Source of the DNA: Brucella pseudintermedia | GTDB lineage: Bacteria > Pseudomonadota > Alphaproteobacteria > Rhizobiales > Rhizobiaceae | Reading direction: 5' to 3' (one strand) | Length of the DNA stretch: 64,000 bases | NCBI RefSeq assembly: GCF_042697365.1 | Contig: NZ_CP137605.1 | Part shown: positions 41,117 to 49,038 of the stretch, one piece after another | Position numbering within the stretch: the stretch's first letter is position 1 | How the letters are laid out: each line of letters begins with the position of its first letter | Made by a program: the position numbers and the translations under genes | The notes under the pieces: generated by a model | Databases searched by the model: none | What the model was told of the DNA's origin: nothing | Seen by the model: the letters and a program-made list of their open reading frames with translations, nothing else

Positions 41117-41230
41117 AAAAAAAAGCCGGACTAGGAAGTCCGGCTAAGTTATGAAGGTGCCACTTGGGCAAACCTCCAGAGGGGAACACTTACCGCGCGC
41201 AATGGGAGGAGGCACAGCGGTAAGTGACTG
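41117..41230 (-). ncRNA. Second cuckoo/CcsR-type small RNA, stand-alone
   Basis: Leftward reading: first hairpin CACTTACCG/CGGTAAGTG (41218-41226 with 41187-41195), whose loop contains the exact motif CCTCCTCCC (complement of 41204-41212). A second CT-rich segment, CCCCTCTGGAGG, lies between. Then comes a strong intrinsic terminator, AGCCGGACT/AGTCCGGCT (41137-41145 with 41124-41132), followed by an eight-T run (41117-41124). About 110 nt long. Upstream, in the leftward direction, TTGAAG (near 41250) with an ATACAT-like -10 may be the promoter. No DUF1127 gene precedes this copy. Family assignment rests on the CCTCCTCCC motif and terminator layout. Confidence 0.75.
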
Positions 41231-41552
41231 TGATATGTATCACCTTGCTCCAATCTTCAACCCCTGAAACGCGAAATTTTTGACCATTTCGGAAATTTCT
41301 GAAACTTTTCCGATTTAGACCGTCCGGATGGGTTCATTGGTCAATATTCGTGTTCTTCGGAGGATATGCCGTGCTCCAAATCGAAACAATCTTTCCTCGG
41401 CATTGAGTGCCTGCGGCGCAAACCGCCTGGCTGCCCGCTATCTGCGGCGGTTGGACAGAGATGGCTTCGGTGCATTTTCAATGAGTTATGCATTAATCTT
41501 CGAAGTAGACGGGTCATTTCTTCTCCGGGCGGTTTATAAGCTTTTGAAATAA

Positions 41553-41567
41553 TTAGAACAATTCTAA
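41553..41567 (+). promoter_or_regulatory. Irr-type iron-control element (ICE box)
   Basis: TTAGAA-CAA-TTCTAA, a perfect 6+6 palindrome with a 3-nt centre. It matches the TTTAGAA-N3-TTCTAAA consensus that I recall for the Irr regulator of Rhizobiales. It lies 147 bp ahead of efeU, the first gene of an iron-uptake operon. Control by Irr is inferred. Confidence 0.7.
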
Positions 41568-41635
41568 AACATTCCTGCGTCAGTCAACTTCATTTAACTT
41601 GCAGCGCTGACGGCGCGGATATAAAAGGTGACCAA

Positions 41636-41662
41636 ATGACGAAGGCTTCATGCCGGGTTTAG
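41636..41662 (+). CDS. Possible upstream leader peptide of efeU
   Basis: Nine codons (MTKASCRV and TAG) with a good AAAGG ribosome-binding site 7 nt upstream. It is in the same frame as efeU, separated by that single TAG. efeU's own ATG at 41714 has only a weak GGA-type site. It may be a regulatory leader, or a chance frame. No conservation could be tested. Confidence 0.3.
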   Translation: MTKASCRV

Positions 41663-41713
41663 AGAGAAGCGACCAAGGGGCAGGCCGATTTCTCTGTCTT
41701 TTGGATAGTCGGA

Positions 41714-42556
41714 ATGCTGGTACCTTTTTTAATCATGTTCCGCGAAGGCGTGGAAGCTGCGCTGATTGTCGGAATTATTGCCACTTATCTGCATCAGACC
41801 GGGCGCAGCGCCTGGATGCCTGTGGTCTGGATTGGCATTCTGCTGGCTTTGGCCATGTCGCTCGCCGTGGGCGCCATCCTGCAGCTTCTGAGTGCGGAGT
41901 TTCCCCAAAAAGCACAGGAGCTTTTCGAGGCCATTATCGGTCTGATTGCGGTGTTCGTCCTGACCTCCATGGTGTTCTGGATGCGCAAGGCGGCCCGCTC
42001 TATCAAGGCAGAGCTGCATCATTCCATTGACGCGGCATTTCAAACGCCGACGCATAAGGGTTTTGGTCTTATTGTCATGGTTTTCCTAGCGGTGGCGCGT
42101 GAGGGGCTTGAATCCGTTTTCTTTTTGCTGGCTGCTTTCCAGCAGAGCGAAGGGCCGGCGGCCCCGCTCGGCGCGCTGCTCGGCGTGTTGCTCGCGGCGG
42201 CAGTTGGATACGGTATTTTCAAGGGCGGCCTGAAGCTGAACCTTCGCCGCTTCTTTCGCTGGACCGGGGTATTCATCCTGATCATCGCGGCGGGCATTCT
42301 CGCCAATTCGGTTATGGCGCTGCATGAGGCAGGTATCTGGAACCACTTCCAGGCGGTCGTTTTCGATGCGAGCGACATTCTCCCGCTGGACAGCACGCTT
42401 GGCTCGGTTCTGGCTGGCGTTTTCGGGTATATCGCAACGCCAACGGTCAGCGAAGTGGTTGCCTATGTGGCTTTCCTCGTTCCGGCACTCATTCTGTTTC
42501 TTATGCCGGCAAGCGGATCAGTGACCGCAAGCCAGGTCAAGACAAGCGCACAATAA
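41714..42556 (+). CDS. efeU: High-affinity iron permease EfeU (FTR1 family)
   Basis: Seven-helix inner-membrane iron permease, 280 residues. Both iron-binding REGxE motifs are present: FREGVEAALIVG in helix 1 (residues about 9-20) and AREGLESVFFLLAAF in helix 4 (about 130). The start LVPFLIMFREGVEAALIVGI aligns with the E. coli N-terminus as I recall it, which supports ATG 41714. It is the first gene of efeUOB, preceded by an ICE box. The system takes up ferrous or reduced ferric iron with EfeO and EfeB in the periplasm. Confidence 0.95.
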   Translation: MLVPFLIMFREGVEAALIVGIIATYLHQTGRSAWMPVVWIGILLALAMSLAVGAILQLLSAEFPQKAQELFEAIIGLIAVFVLTSMVFWMRKAARSIKAELHHSIDAAFQTPTHKGFGLIVMVFLAVAREGLESVFFLLAAFQQSEGPAAPLGALLGVLLAAAVGYGIFKGGLKLNLRRFFRWTGVFILIIAAGILANSVMALHEAGIWNHFQAVVFDASDILPLDSTLGSVLAGVFGYIATPTVSEVVAYVAFLVPALILFLMPASGSVTASQVKTSAQ

Positions 42557-42567
42557 AAGAGATTTTT

Positions 42568-43758
42568 ATGACGAATCCGAAGCCCACCGAACCGATGTCG
42601 CGCAATCTGGTCCGCATAGGACTGGCCTTCGCGGTACTGCTGCTGCTCGCTACCGGTGCTGCATTCTATTATGCATCCCGCATATCGGACAAAGCGCGCC
42701 ACGCAGCAACTGGCGACAAGATACAAGTCGCGATCAACGCCAAAAGCTGCGAGCCGAACGAATTAACCGTTCCGGCCGGGCGCTCCGTTTTTGAAATCAT
42801 CAACCAATCGGACCGCACGGTCGAATGGGAAATCCTTGATGGTGTGATGGTTTTGGAGGAACGCGAAAATATTGCGCCGGGCTTCAAGCAGACCATCACC
42901 GCGAAGCTGACGCCGGGTGAATATCAGATCACCTGTGGGCTTTTGTCCAACCCTCGGGGCAAGCTGACTGTAACAGCGACTGCCGCCAGCGAGTCGGAAA
43001 AGGGCAAACTGCCCCTTACGGCTTTTATCGGCGCTCTGGCTGAATATCAGATTTATCTCACCGCGGAGGTCGCAGAATTCCAGAAAGCTGTGGCGGCGCT
43101 TTCCGCAGCAATAGCAGGCGGTAATCTGGAAGCCGCACAAGCCGCCTATGGTCCGGCGCGCGCAGCCTATGCGCGCATAGCACCTGTTTCTGAAGCGTTC
43201 TCCGATCTCGACACAGCCATCAATGCCCGTGCCGATTATTTTGAAAAGCGGGAGCAGGACCCAAGCTTTGGAGGTTTGCACCGTATCGAATATGGCCTGT
43301 TCGCACAGAAATCGGTTGATGGGCTAGGGCCTGTTGCTGGCAAGCTTGAGCAAGATGCCAATGCATTGAACGAACGCATCCGCGGGCTTCGCATTTCCCC
43401 TGACCGCATGATGGCGGGCACTGCTTCCGCGCTGAACCGTTTTGCCTCGACTGCGTCGGAAGACGGTGAAGACCGCTATGCGCATACTGATCTGCAGGCT
43501 TTGTCGGGTCTTGTCGAAGGCTCGATCAAGACTACCGATGTCCTGCGGCCCGTTGTCGAAAAGGTTGATCCGAAAGCTTTTGACGGCATCGACAAGGATG
43601 CAGCCTCGATCAAGGCGACGCTTGATGCAGGCAATGGGGACAACGGCTTTAAGGCGTATGACGCCCTGTCGCCTGAGGAAAGGACGAAATTTAAGGAAGG
43701 TGCGGCCCAACTGGCTGCACAATTTACGAAACTCCGCGATCAGCTGGGAATAGATTAA
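42568..43758 (+). CDS. efeO: EfeO, periplasmic cupredoxin-imelysin protein
   Basis: Periplasmic iron-handling partner of EfeU, 396 residues. A single N-terminal membrane segment (residues about 16-38, ALLLLATGAAFYYASRI) anchors or exports it. The cupredoxin domain follows (GDKIQVAINAKSCEPNELTV, then EYQITCGLLSNPRGKL). The C-terminal imelysin/M75 domain has the metal motif FGGLHRIEYGLF (HxxE type) near residue 235. The gene is 11 nt after efeU and touches efeB. Confidence 0.93.
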   Translation: MTNPKPTEPMSRNLVRIGLAFAVLLLLATGAAFYYASRISDKARHAATGDKIQVAINAKSCEPNELTVPAGRSVFEIINQSDRTVEWEILDGVMVLEERENIAPGFKQTITAKLTPGEYQITCGLLSNPRGKLTVTATAASESEKGKLPLTAFIGALAEYQIYLTAEVAEFQKAVAALSAAIAGGNLEAAQAAYGPARAAYARIAPVSEAFSDLDTAINARADYFEKREQDPSFGGLHRIEYGLFAQKSVDGLGPVAGKLEQDANALNERIRGLRISPDRMMAGTASALNRFASTASEDGEDRYAHTDLQALSGLVEGSIKTTDVLRPVVEKVDPKAFDGIDKDAASIKATLDAGNGDNGFKAYDALSPEERTKFKEGAAQLAAQFTKLRDQLGID

Positions 43759-45092
43759 TGACCAGAAAATTTTTCAAAACCAATAAGATGACCTCTGAAG
43801 AACCTGTTTCCGCCAGTCGGCGCGCGCTGTTGCTTGGGGCTGGTGCCGCCGGTGTCGCCGGAACAGTCGGAAGCGTGCTCACGCCCCAGGCTGCACAAGC
43901 GGTTTCTTCCGAAAATGTGACCAATGCGCCAGAAAGCGAAAAGCTTCATGAAAGCCAGCCATTTTACGGAAAGCACCAGCCGGGTATCGTTACGCCACGT
44001 CCCGCTGCGGGTCTCGTCGCTTCTTTCGATGTGCTGGCGCGGGACCGTTCCGAACTTGAGCGGATGTTCCGTCTGCTCACCGAGAGGGCTGAATTTTTGA
44101 TGAAAGGCGGAATGCCGCCGGAACTCGATGCGAAATTTCCTCCGGCGGATTCCGGCATTCTCGGTCCGGTCGTCACGCCCGACAATCTCACCGTTACGGT
44201 TGCGCTTGGTTCGTCCCTGTTCGATGACCGTTTTGGACTCAAACCTTTAAAGCCGAAGCTTCTGCAGCGCATGACCAGTTTTCCCAACGATGCCTTGCAA
44301 AAGGACATCTGCCATGGGGACCTTGTAATTCAGTTTTGTTCAAATACGCCGGACACGAACATTCACGCACTGCGCGACATCATGAAGAACATGCCCGACC
44401 TTCTGATGGTGCGCTGGAAACAGGAGGGAACTGTTCCTGTGCAGCCGCCGCATTCGCCAAAGGCGAAAGAAAGCGCGCGAAATTTTCTGGGCTTTCGCGA
44501 TGGGTCTGCCAATCCCGATTCGTCCGACGACGCATTGATGAACCGGATCGTTTGGGTGGGTGAAAAGAATGCGGAGCCGGATTGGGCGACCAATGGCAGC
44601 TATATGGCCGTGCGCATCATCCGCAACTTTGTCGAACGCTGGGATCGTACGCCGCTGCAGGAACAGGAAGCCATTTTCGGACGGCGCAAGGATAGCGGAG
44701 CGCCATTCGACGGAAAAACCGAGGCCGACGTTCCTAATTACGCGAAGGACGGCGACGGCAAGATCACGCCGCTCGACTCGCATATCCGTTTGGCAAATCC
44801 GCGCGATGCAAATGCCGAGCAGCATCTGATTTTGCGCCGTCCTTTCAATTATTCCAACGGTGTGAGCAAATCCGGCCAGCTTGATATGGGGCTGCTTTTC
44901 ATCGCCTATCAGGCCGATCTGGAAAAGGGCTTCATCACGGTTCAGAACCGGCTTAACGGCGAGCCGCTGGAGGAATATCTCAAACCGATTGGAGGCGGAT
45001 ATTTCTTCGCGCTGCCGGGCGTTCAGGACCATAAGGACTACTACGCACGTGCGCTTTTGGAAGCCAGCGGCCCGCAAAATGCCCGCGGGTAA
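43758..45092 (+). CDS. efeB: EfeB, Tat-exported Dyp-type haem peroxidase
   Basis: Haem peroxidase of the iron-uptake system, 444 residues. A twin-arginine signal (SASRRALLLGAGAAGVAGTV, RR at about residue 18) sends it folded to the periplasm. The DyP signature FLGFRDGSANPDSSDDALMN contains the catalytic Asp and Arg region. The haem-ligand area lies around VRIIRNFVERWDRTPLQEQE. It overlaps efeO by 1 nt. It is thought to help reduce or release iron for EfeU. Confidence 0.94.
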   Translation: MTRKFFKTNKMTSEEPVSASRRALLLGAGAAGVAGTVGSVLTPQAAQAVSSENVTNAPESEKLHESQPFYGKHQPGIVTPRPAAGLVASFDVLARDRSELERMFRLLTERAEFLMKGGMPPELDAKFPPADSGILGPVVTPDNLTVTVALGSSLFDDRFGLKPLKPKLLQRMTSFPNDALQKDICHGDLVIQFCSNTPDTNIHALRDIMKNMPDLLMVRWKQEGTVPVQPPHSPKAKESARNFLGFRDGSANPDSSDDALMNRIVWVGEKNAEPDWATNGSYMAVRIIRNFVERWDRTPLQEQEAIFGRRKDSGAPFDGKTEADVPNYAKDGDGKITPLDSHIRLANPRDANAEQHLILRRPFNYSNGVSKSGQLDMGLLFIAYQADLEKGFITVQNRLNGEPLEEYLKPIGGGYFFALPGVQDHKDYYARALLEASGPQNARG

Positions 45093-45159
45093 GAAACCGT
45101 CATAACATCCTGAGTTTATGAGCATTTTTCGGAATGCGCCCCACGTGGAGAGGCAAAAT

Positions 45160-45987
45160 ATGAAATATCGTCTGCCATTGCTTGCATCGGCATGTGCCGT
45201 TGCCCTTACGCTCAGCTTCGGCGCTGCTAAGGCTGAAGTTTCACCGCTGGACCTCGTTCAGCCGATCGCTGATTACAAAGTCTATGTGCAGGAGAACCTC
45301 GACGTTCTCGTAAAGGACACCAAAGCGTTCACCGATGCGGTAAAGGCAGGCGATCTGGAAAAGGCCAAGGAGCTTTATCCCTCCACCCGTGTTTCCTACG
45401 AAAAGATTGAGCCAATTGCGGAGCTTTTCGCTGATCTCGACGCTTCGATCGACAGTCGCGCGGACGATCATGAAAATGGTGAGAAGTCGGAAGACTTCAC
45501 CGGCTTCCACCGCATCGAATACGGCCTGTTCGCGCAGAATTCTACCGAAGGTCTCGCCCCAGTTGCGGATAAGCTCTATGCGGACGTGCTGGAACTTCAG
45601 AAGCGTGTGAAGGACCTCACCGTGCCGCCAGAAAAGGTGGTTGGCGGTGCTGCTGCTTTGCTTGAAGAAGTGGCGGCTACCAAGATTTCCGGTGAGGAGG
45701 ACCGTTACAGCCATACTGACCTTTGGGATTTCAAGGCCAACGTCGATGGCGCCCAGAAGATCGTTGAGCTTTTCAAGCCATTGCTGGAGAAGGAAAATCC
45801 AGACCTGGTGAAGAAGGTGGAAGCCAACTTCAAGACGGTCGATGATATTCTCGCCAAATACAAGAAGGGTGAAGGCTACGAGTCCTACGACAAGCTGTCG
45901 GAAGATGATCGCAAGGCGCTGGCCGGGCCGGTGACCACGCTCGCCGAAGATCTTTCCACCCTGCGCGGCACGCTAGGTCTGAATTAA
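45160..45987 (+). CDS. Second EfeO/EfeM-like imelysin protein
   Basis: Encodes 275 residues from ATG 45160 (GGAGAGG upstream). Signal peptide to about residue 25 (AKA). The mature part is an imelysin/M75 domain without the cupredoxin domain of EfeO. It has LVQPIADYKVYVQENLDVLV, the metal motif FTGFHRIEYGLFAQNSTEGL and YDKLSEDDRKALAGPVTTLA. It is closely similar in layout to the C-terminal half of the neighbouring efeO, e.g. HRIEYGLFAQ occurs in both, so a duplication is likely. The usual efeUOB set has only one such gene. It ends the operon with a terminator. Confidence 0.88.
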   Translation: MKYRLPLLASACAVALTLSFGAAKAEVSPLDLVQPIADYKVYVQENLDVLVKDTKAFTDAVKAGDLEKAKELYPSTRVSYEKIEPIAELFADLDASIDSRADDHENGEKSEDFTGFHRIEYGLFAQNSTEGLAPVADKLYADVLELQKRVKDLTVPPEKVVGGAAALLEEVAATKISGEEDRYSHTDLWDFKANVDGAQKIVELFKPLLEKENPDLVKKVEANFKTVDDILAKYKKGEGYESYDKLSEDDRKALAGPVTTLAEDLSTLRGTLGLN

Positions 45988-45998
45988 CAACGAAAATT

Positions 45999-46024
45999 GA
46001 AATGGCGGGGTGGCCCGCCATTTC
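45999..46024. terminator. Bidirectional terminator between efe operon and LacI gene
   Basis: Stem GAAATGGCGGG (45999-46009) with CCCGCCATTTC (46014-46024) around GTGG. It serves both convergent units, and the last bases overlap the LacI-type gene's stop codon. Confidence 0.85.
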
Positions 46025-47063
46025 ATGCGCTCATGCGGAGTTTGATTTCTGCATTCAACAGGACGCGCTGGGTTGTGGGCAGTTCCAGCCGATCGTCTGG
46101 TGTTTCACCCAGTGTCCGAAACAAGAGTTCAATCGCCAGCCGTCCGATCTCGTTATAATCCTGAGCCACCGTTGTGAGCGGGGGGCAGGTATATTCCGAC
46201 AGCGGATTATTATCGTGACCCGCGACACGAACGTCACAATCCTTCAGCCTGCCGATTTTAAGACCGGCCTGCCAGAGCGCGCTGGTGACGCCGAAGGCGA
46301 TGCGGTCGTTTGAGCATAGAACGGTGCTCGTCGGAAGCCGGCCTTTTTCGCGCAGAATTCGTGCGGTCTGCTCAAACGCATAACGTTCGAAATCCCAGCT
46401 GCGGCTTTGTTCGAGATCGATAATGCGCGGCTCATAACCGAGCTTTTCCATTGCCAGACGATAGGCTTCCTGCCGCTTGACTGCGTTGTTGTTAACCATT
46501 GGCATGGAAAAATAGCATGGCTCACTGCCTGAGCGGCATAGGTAATCGACAATCAGATGGAAGGATTTGAGATTATCGGTCCCGACAAAGGGCGAAGTAC
46601 TGTCGAGCGGAGAGTCGACATAGACGATAGGTACATCTTCGGCGAGACGCGCCAGCGTTGAATGCTGCGAAGCTTCACCGAGCGGCGCGATAATGGCGCC
46701 GGCGACATTGAGAGAGCGCAAGGTTTCGATTGCCTGCTTCTCAAGTTCGGGCTTGCCATCGGAAGACAGAACAATCGCCAGATAGCCGCGTTGTTCTGCC
46801 AGCGATTGCAATCGTTTTGTCATCGCCATGTAGAAGTGGTCGAGCTGGTTGGGAATGATGATACCCAGAATAGTCGTGCGACGCCGATTGAGGTTCACTG
46901 CGAAAAGATTGGGACGAAAACCGGACTGCTTGATCGCGGCTTCTATCAGTTCCCGCGTCTTGGGCCGGACGGACGAGGGATCGCTGAAATATTTCGACAC
47001 CGTCGGACGTGAAAGCCCCACGAATTCCGAAAAATCCTCCATGGTGCGTATCGTCTTGCGCAC
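46023..47063 (-). CDS. LacI-family transcriptional regulator
   Basis: 346 residues if started at GTG 47063 (AGGAC upstream); the open frame extends to 47105 but the extra residues are not family-like. The N-terminal headpiece is TMEDFSEFVGLSRPTVSKYF, then KTRELIEAAIKQSGFRPN and the hinge-like LNRRRTTILGIIIPNQLDHF. The C-terminal part is a PBP1 sugar-binding domain with IVYVDSPLDSTSPFVGTDNL and later DCDVRVAGHDNNPLSEYTCP. It is divergent from the polyol ABC operon, and a perfect palindrome sits at the operon's promoter. Confidence 0.87.
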   Translation of the reverse strand: MRKTIRTMEDFSEFVGLSRPTVSKYFSDPSSVRPKTRELIEAAIKQSGFRPNLFAVNLNRRRTTILGIIIPNQLDHFYMAMTKRLQSLAEQRGYLAIVLSSDGKPELEKQAIETLRSLNVAGAIIAPLGEASQHSTLARLAEDVPIVYVDSPLDSTSPFVGTDNLKSFHLIVDYLCRSGSEPCYFSMPMVNNNAVKRQEAYRLAMEKLGYEPRIIDLEQSRSWDFERYAFEQTARILREKGRLPTSTVLCSNDRIAFGVTSALWQAGLKIGRLKDCDVRVAGHDNNPLSEYTCPPLTTVAQDYNEIGRLAIELLFRTLGETPDDRLELPTTQRVLLNAEIKLRMSA

Positions 47064-47440
47064 GTCTCTATGTCCTGTTCGTAAATCGTCGTAGGTTGGC
47101 CGCACCCGGCAAAGCTGCTTTTGGCGAAGCGGCCATGTAAAATGGAACGCGCTGATTTCTCAGGACAGAATCTGAGTCCGATTGCTGCTTCGTCAATGAT
47201 TTCAGGATGTTCCTCCAGCTCCGTTCGCCTTTATTCTCCAACAGGCGATATCTGGTCAAACTGTCAAAGGCCGCGCGGGACGTCAAGCCGACAAATGTCA
47301 TTGCCGAGAATGATGCGATGACTATCCATCTATGCTAAAACAGTAACTCGTGAATTTGTCAGGTGGAAATGCCCGTGCTTTCGACCGTATTGTTCATGCA
47401 GCGGTCATTTCTCCTCGCAACGCAAAATTGAAAACCGTGC

Positions 47441-47470
47441 TTGACAAGCCGCGAAGGCTCGCGCCATAAA
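47441..47470 (+). promoter_or_regulatory. Sigma-70-type promoter of the polyol operon
   Basis: TTGACA (47441-47446), an 18-bp spacer and CATAAA (47465-47470). The -35 box is perfect. It lies 50 bp ahead of the start codon, immediately before the palindrome at 47473. Confidence 0.6.
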
Positions 47471-47472
47471 TT

Positions 47473-47484
47473 TTACATATGTAA
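47473..47484. promoter_or_regulatory. LacI-type operator candidate
   Basis: Perfect 12-bp palindrome TTACATATGTAA located at the expected transcription start of the polyol operon, the right place for repression. The divergent LacI protein is the candidate binder. Most LacI sites have a central CG; this one is AT-centred, which fits only some family members. Confidence 0.5.
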
Positions 47485-47519
47485 GAATTTTGCTATGCAT
47501 TCGTAAAGGAGGAGGCGAA

Positions 47520-48839
47520 ATGCGGACCAAGTCTTATGTTGCAGGGCTTATCGCGTCTGCCGCAGGTGTCGCGCTTATTGCTGGAGCTGCGTGGGCGGAG
47601 GAGCTCACTGTAGCAACGGTCAATAATGGCGACATGATCATCATGCAGAAACTGTCGCCGGAGTGGGAGAAAGCGACCGGTAACAAAATCAACTGGGTTG
47701 TGCTCGAGGAAAACGTGCTGCGCCAGCGCGTCACGACCGATATCGCCACCAAGAGCGGCCAGTTTGATATCCTGACCATTGGCGGTTACGAGACGCCAAT
47801 CTGGGGCAAGGCCGGATGGCTTCTGCCGGTCGACGACCTTGGTGATGATTACGGTTATGACGATCTCATCAAGCCGGTTCGCGCTGGTTTGACGGTCGAT
47901 GGCAAGCTTTACGCCGTTCCGTTCTACGCTGAAAGTTCGTTTACGCTTTACCGCAAGGACCTGTTCGACGCGGCAGGCCTCAAAATGCCTGATGCGCCAA
48001 CCTATGCGGAAATCAAGGATTTCGCGACCAAGCTCACCGACAAGTCGAAGGAGCAATATGGTCTCTGCCTGCGCGGAAAGCCGGGCTGGGGCGAAAACAT
48101 GGCCTATCTCGGCACGCTCATCAACACGTTCGGTGGCCGTTGGTTTGACGAAAACTGGAAGCCGCAGATCAATTCCGACGAATGGAAGAAGGCAATCAAC
48201 TTCTATGTCGATCTGATGAAGGAAGCGGGCCCTCCCGGAATTACCTCGAATGGTTTCAATGAAAACCAGGCGCTTTTCTCGACTGGTCATTGCGCCATGT
48301 GGATTGACGCCACTTCGGCGGCGGGTCGTATTTATGATCCAAAACAGAGCCAGGTCGCGGACAAGGTTGCCTTCACCAAGGCGCCGGTAGAGGTAACGCC
48401 GAATGGTTCCTCCTGGGCTTGGTCCTGGAATCTCGCAATTCCGGCATCGAGCAAGAAGGTTGAGGCTGCAAAATCGTTCCTGAAATGGGCAACGTCCAAA
48501 GAGTATGTGGAGCTTGTAGGCAAGTCTGAGGGCTGGGTTGCGGTTCCTCCGGGTACGCGCCAGTCCACTTATGCCAATGAGGAATACAAGAAGGCAGCTC
48601 CCTTCGCTGACACGGTGCTGAAAGCCATTGAGTCAGCCGATCCGACCAAGCCTACCAAGGATCCGGTTCCTTATACAGGCATCCAGTTTGTAGCCATTCC
48701 TGAATTCCAGGCAATCGGCACATTGGTCGGTCAGGCGATTTCGTCGGCTGTTGCCGGTCAGCAGAGTGTGGACGCGGCGCTCGACGGCGCGCAGCGTCAG
48801 GTCGAACAGATCATGACGCAGGCGGGTTACATCAAGTAA
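47520..48839 (+). CDS. Sugar-alcohol ABC transporter binding protein (SmoE-like)
   Basis: Periplasmic receptor, family 1 (MalE type), 439 residues from ATG 47520. Signal peptide to about residue 26 (AWA). The mature protein begins EELTVATVNNGDMIIMQKLS and continues WEKATGNKINWVVLEENVLR, FDILTIGGYETPIWGKAGWL and GHCAMWIDATSAAGRIYDPK. This resembles the sorbitol/mannitol-binding SmoE. It is the first gene of the polyol operon, under a LacI-type regulator. A palindromic repeat follows it, ahead of the permease genes. Confidence 0.9.
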   Translation: MRTKSYVAGLIASAAGVALIAGAAWAEELTVATVNNGDMIIMQKLSPEWEKATGNKINWVVLEENVLRQRVTTDIATKSGQFDILTIGGYETPIWGKAGWLLPVDDLGDDYGYDDLIKPVRAGLTVDGKLYAVPFYAESSFTLYRKDLFDAAGLKMPDAPTYAEIKDFATKLTDKSKEQYGLCLRGKPGWGENMAYLGTLINTFGGRWFDENWKPQINSDEWKKAINFYVDLMKEAGPPGITSNGFNENQALFSTGHCAMWIDATSAAGRIYDPKQSQVADKVAFTKAPVEVTPNGSSWAWSWNLAIPASSKKVEAAKSFLKWATSKEYVELVGKSEGWVAVPPGTRQSTYANEEYKKAAPFADTVLKAIESADPTKPTKDPVPYTGIQFVAIPEFQAIGTLVGQAISSAVAGQQSVDAALDGAQRQVEQIMTQAGYIK

Positions 48840-48847
48840 CTGCGCAA

Positions 48848-48952
48848 AGAGCGGTTTTGACCTAACCCGTCGGAACCGCTCTGACTATTTGCCTCGCGCA
48901 TTTCCCGCATGCAAAAACGTTCACACTTTGCTGGAAATGCTCTGGCGGCCTG
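48848..48952. repeat. Interspersed palindromic repeat, copy B
   Basis: Begins with the perfect inverted repeat AGAGCGGTT (48848-48856) and AACCGCTCT (48874-48882), then ATTTGCCTCGCGCATTTCCC and ends near ACACTTTGCTGGAAATGCTC. The same segments in the same order occur at 33670-33770 (copy A). It lies between the binding-protein gene and the permease genes, so it will be part of the operon's mRNA and could act there as a partial terminator or stabiliser. Confidence 0.78.
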
Positions 48953-49038
48953 TCGTCTTCGGAGGAGGAGGGCGGCTGGCCTGATTTCGTAGACGTTCGC
49001 TGTGGCGAATCCGAAACGGGAAGGGAGGGTAGGTCCGA

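Larger units (their letters stand above)
41231..41713. promoter_or_regulatory. Intergenic region upstream of efeU
   Basis: About 480 bp. It contains the likely promoter of the leftward sRNA, an Irr-type iron box (41553-41567) and a nine-codon upstream reading frame (41636-41662). An open frame at 41328-41552 codes for a 74-residue peptide with no recognisable family, and another weak frame starts behind GGAGG near 41362; neither is supported. Confidence 0.55.
47064..47519. promoter_or_regulatory. Divergent region between LacI gene and polyol operon
   Basis: 456 bp without a supportable gene. The rightward promoter and operator lie in its last 80 bp (47441-47484). The ribosome-binding site of the first gene is AAAGGAGGAGG. 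The open frames over 47068-47321 on both strands show no family signature. Confidence 0.6.

Noticed and set aside
41328..41552. Rightward 74-codon frame between the sRNA and efeU
   Set aside because: No ribosome-binding site, no recognisable domain, and it ends 1 bp before the Irr box; probably chance.
47068..47321. Open frames on both strands in the LacI/polyol spacer
   Set aside because: Neither shows a domain, plausible start or neighbour linkage; treated as non-coding.
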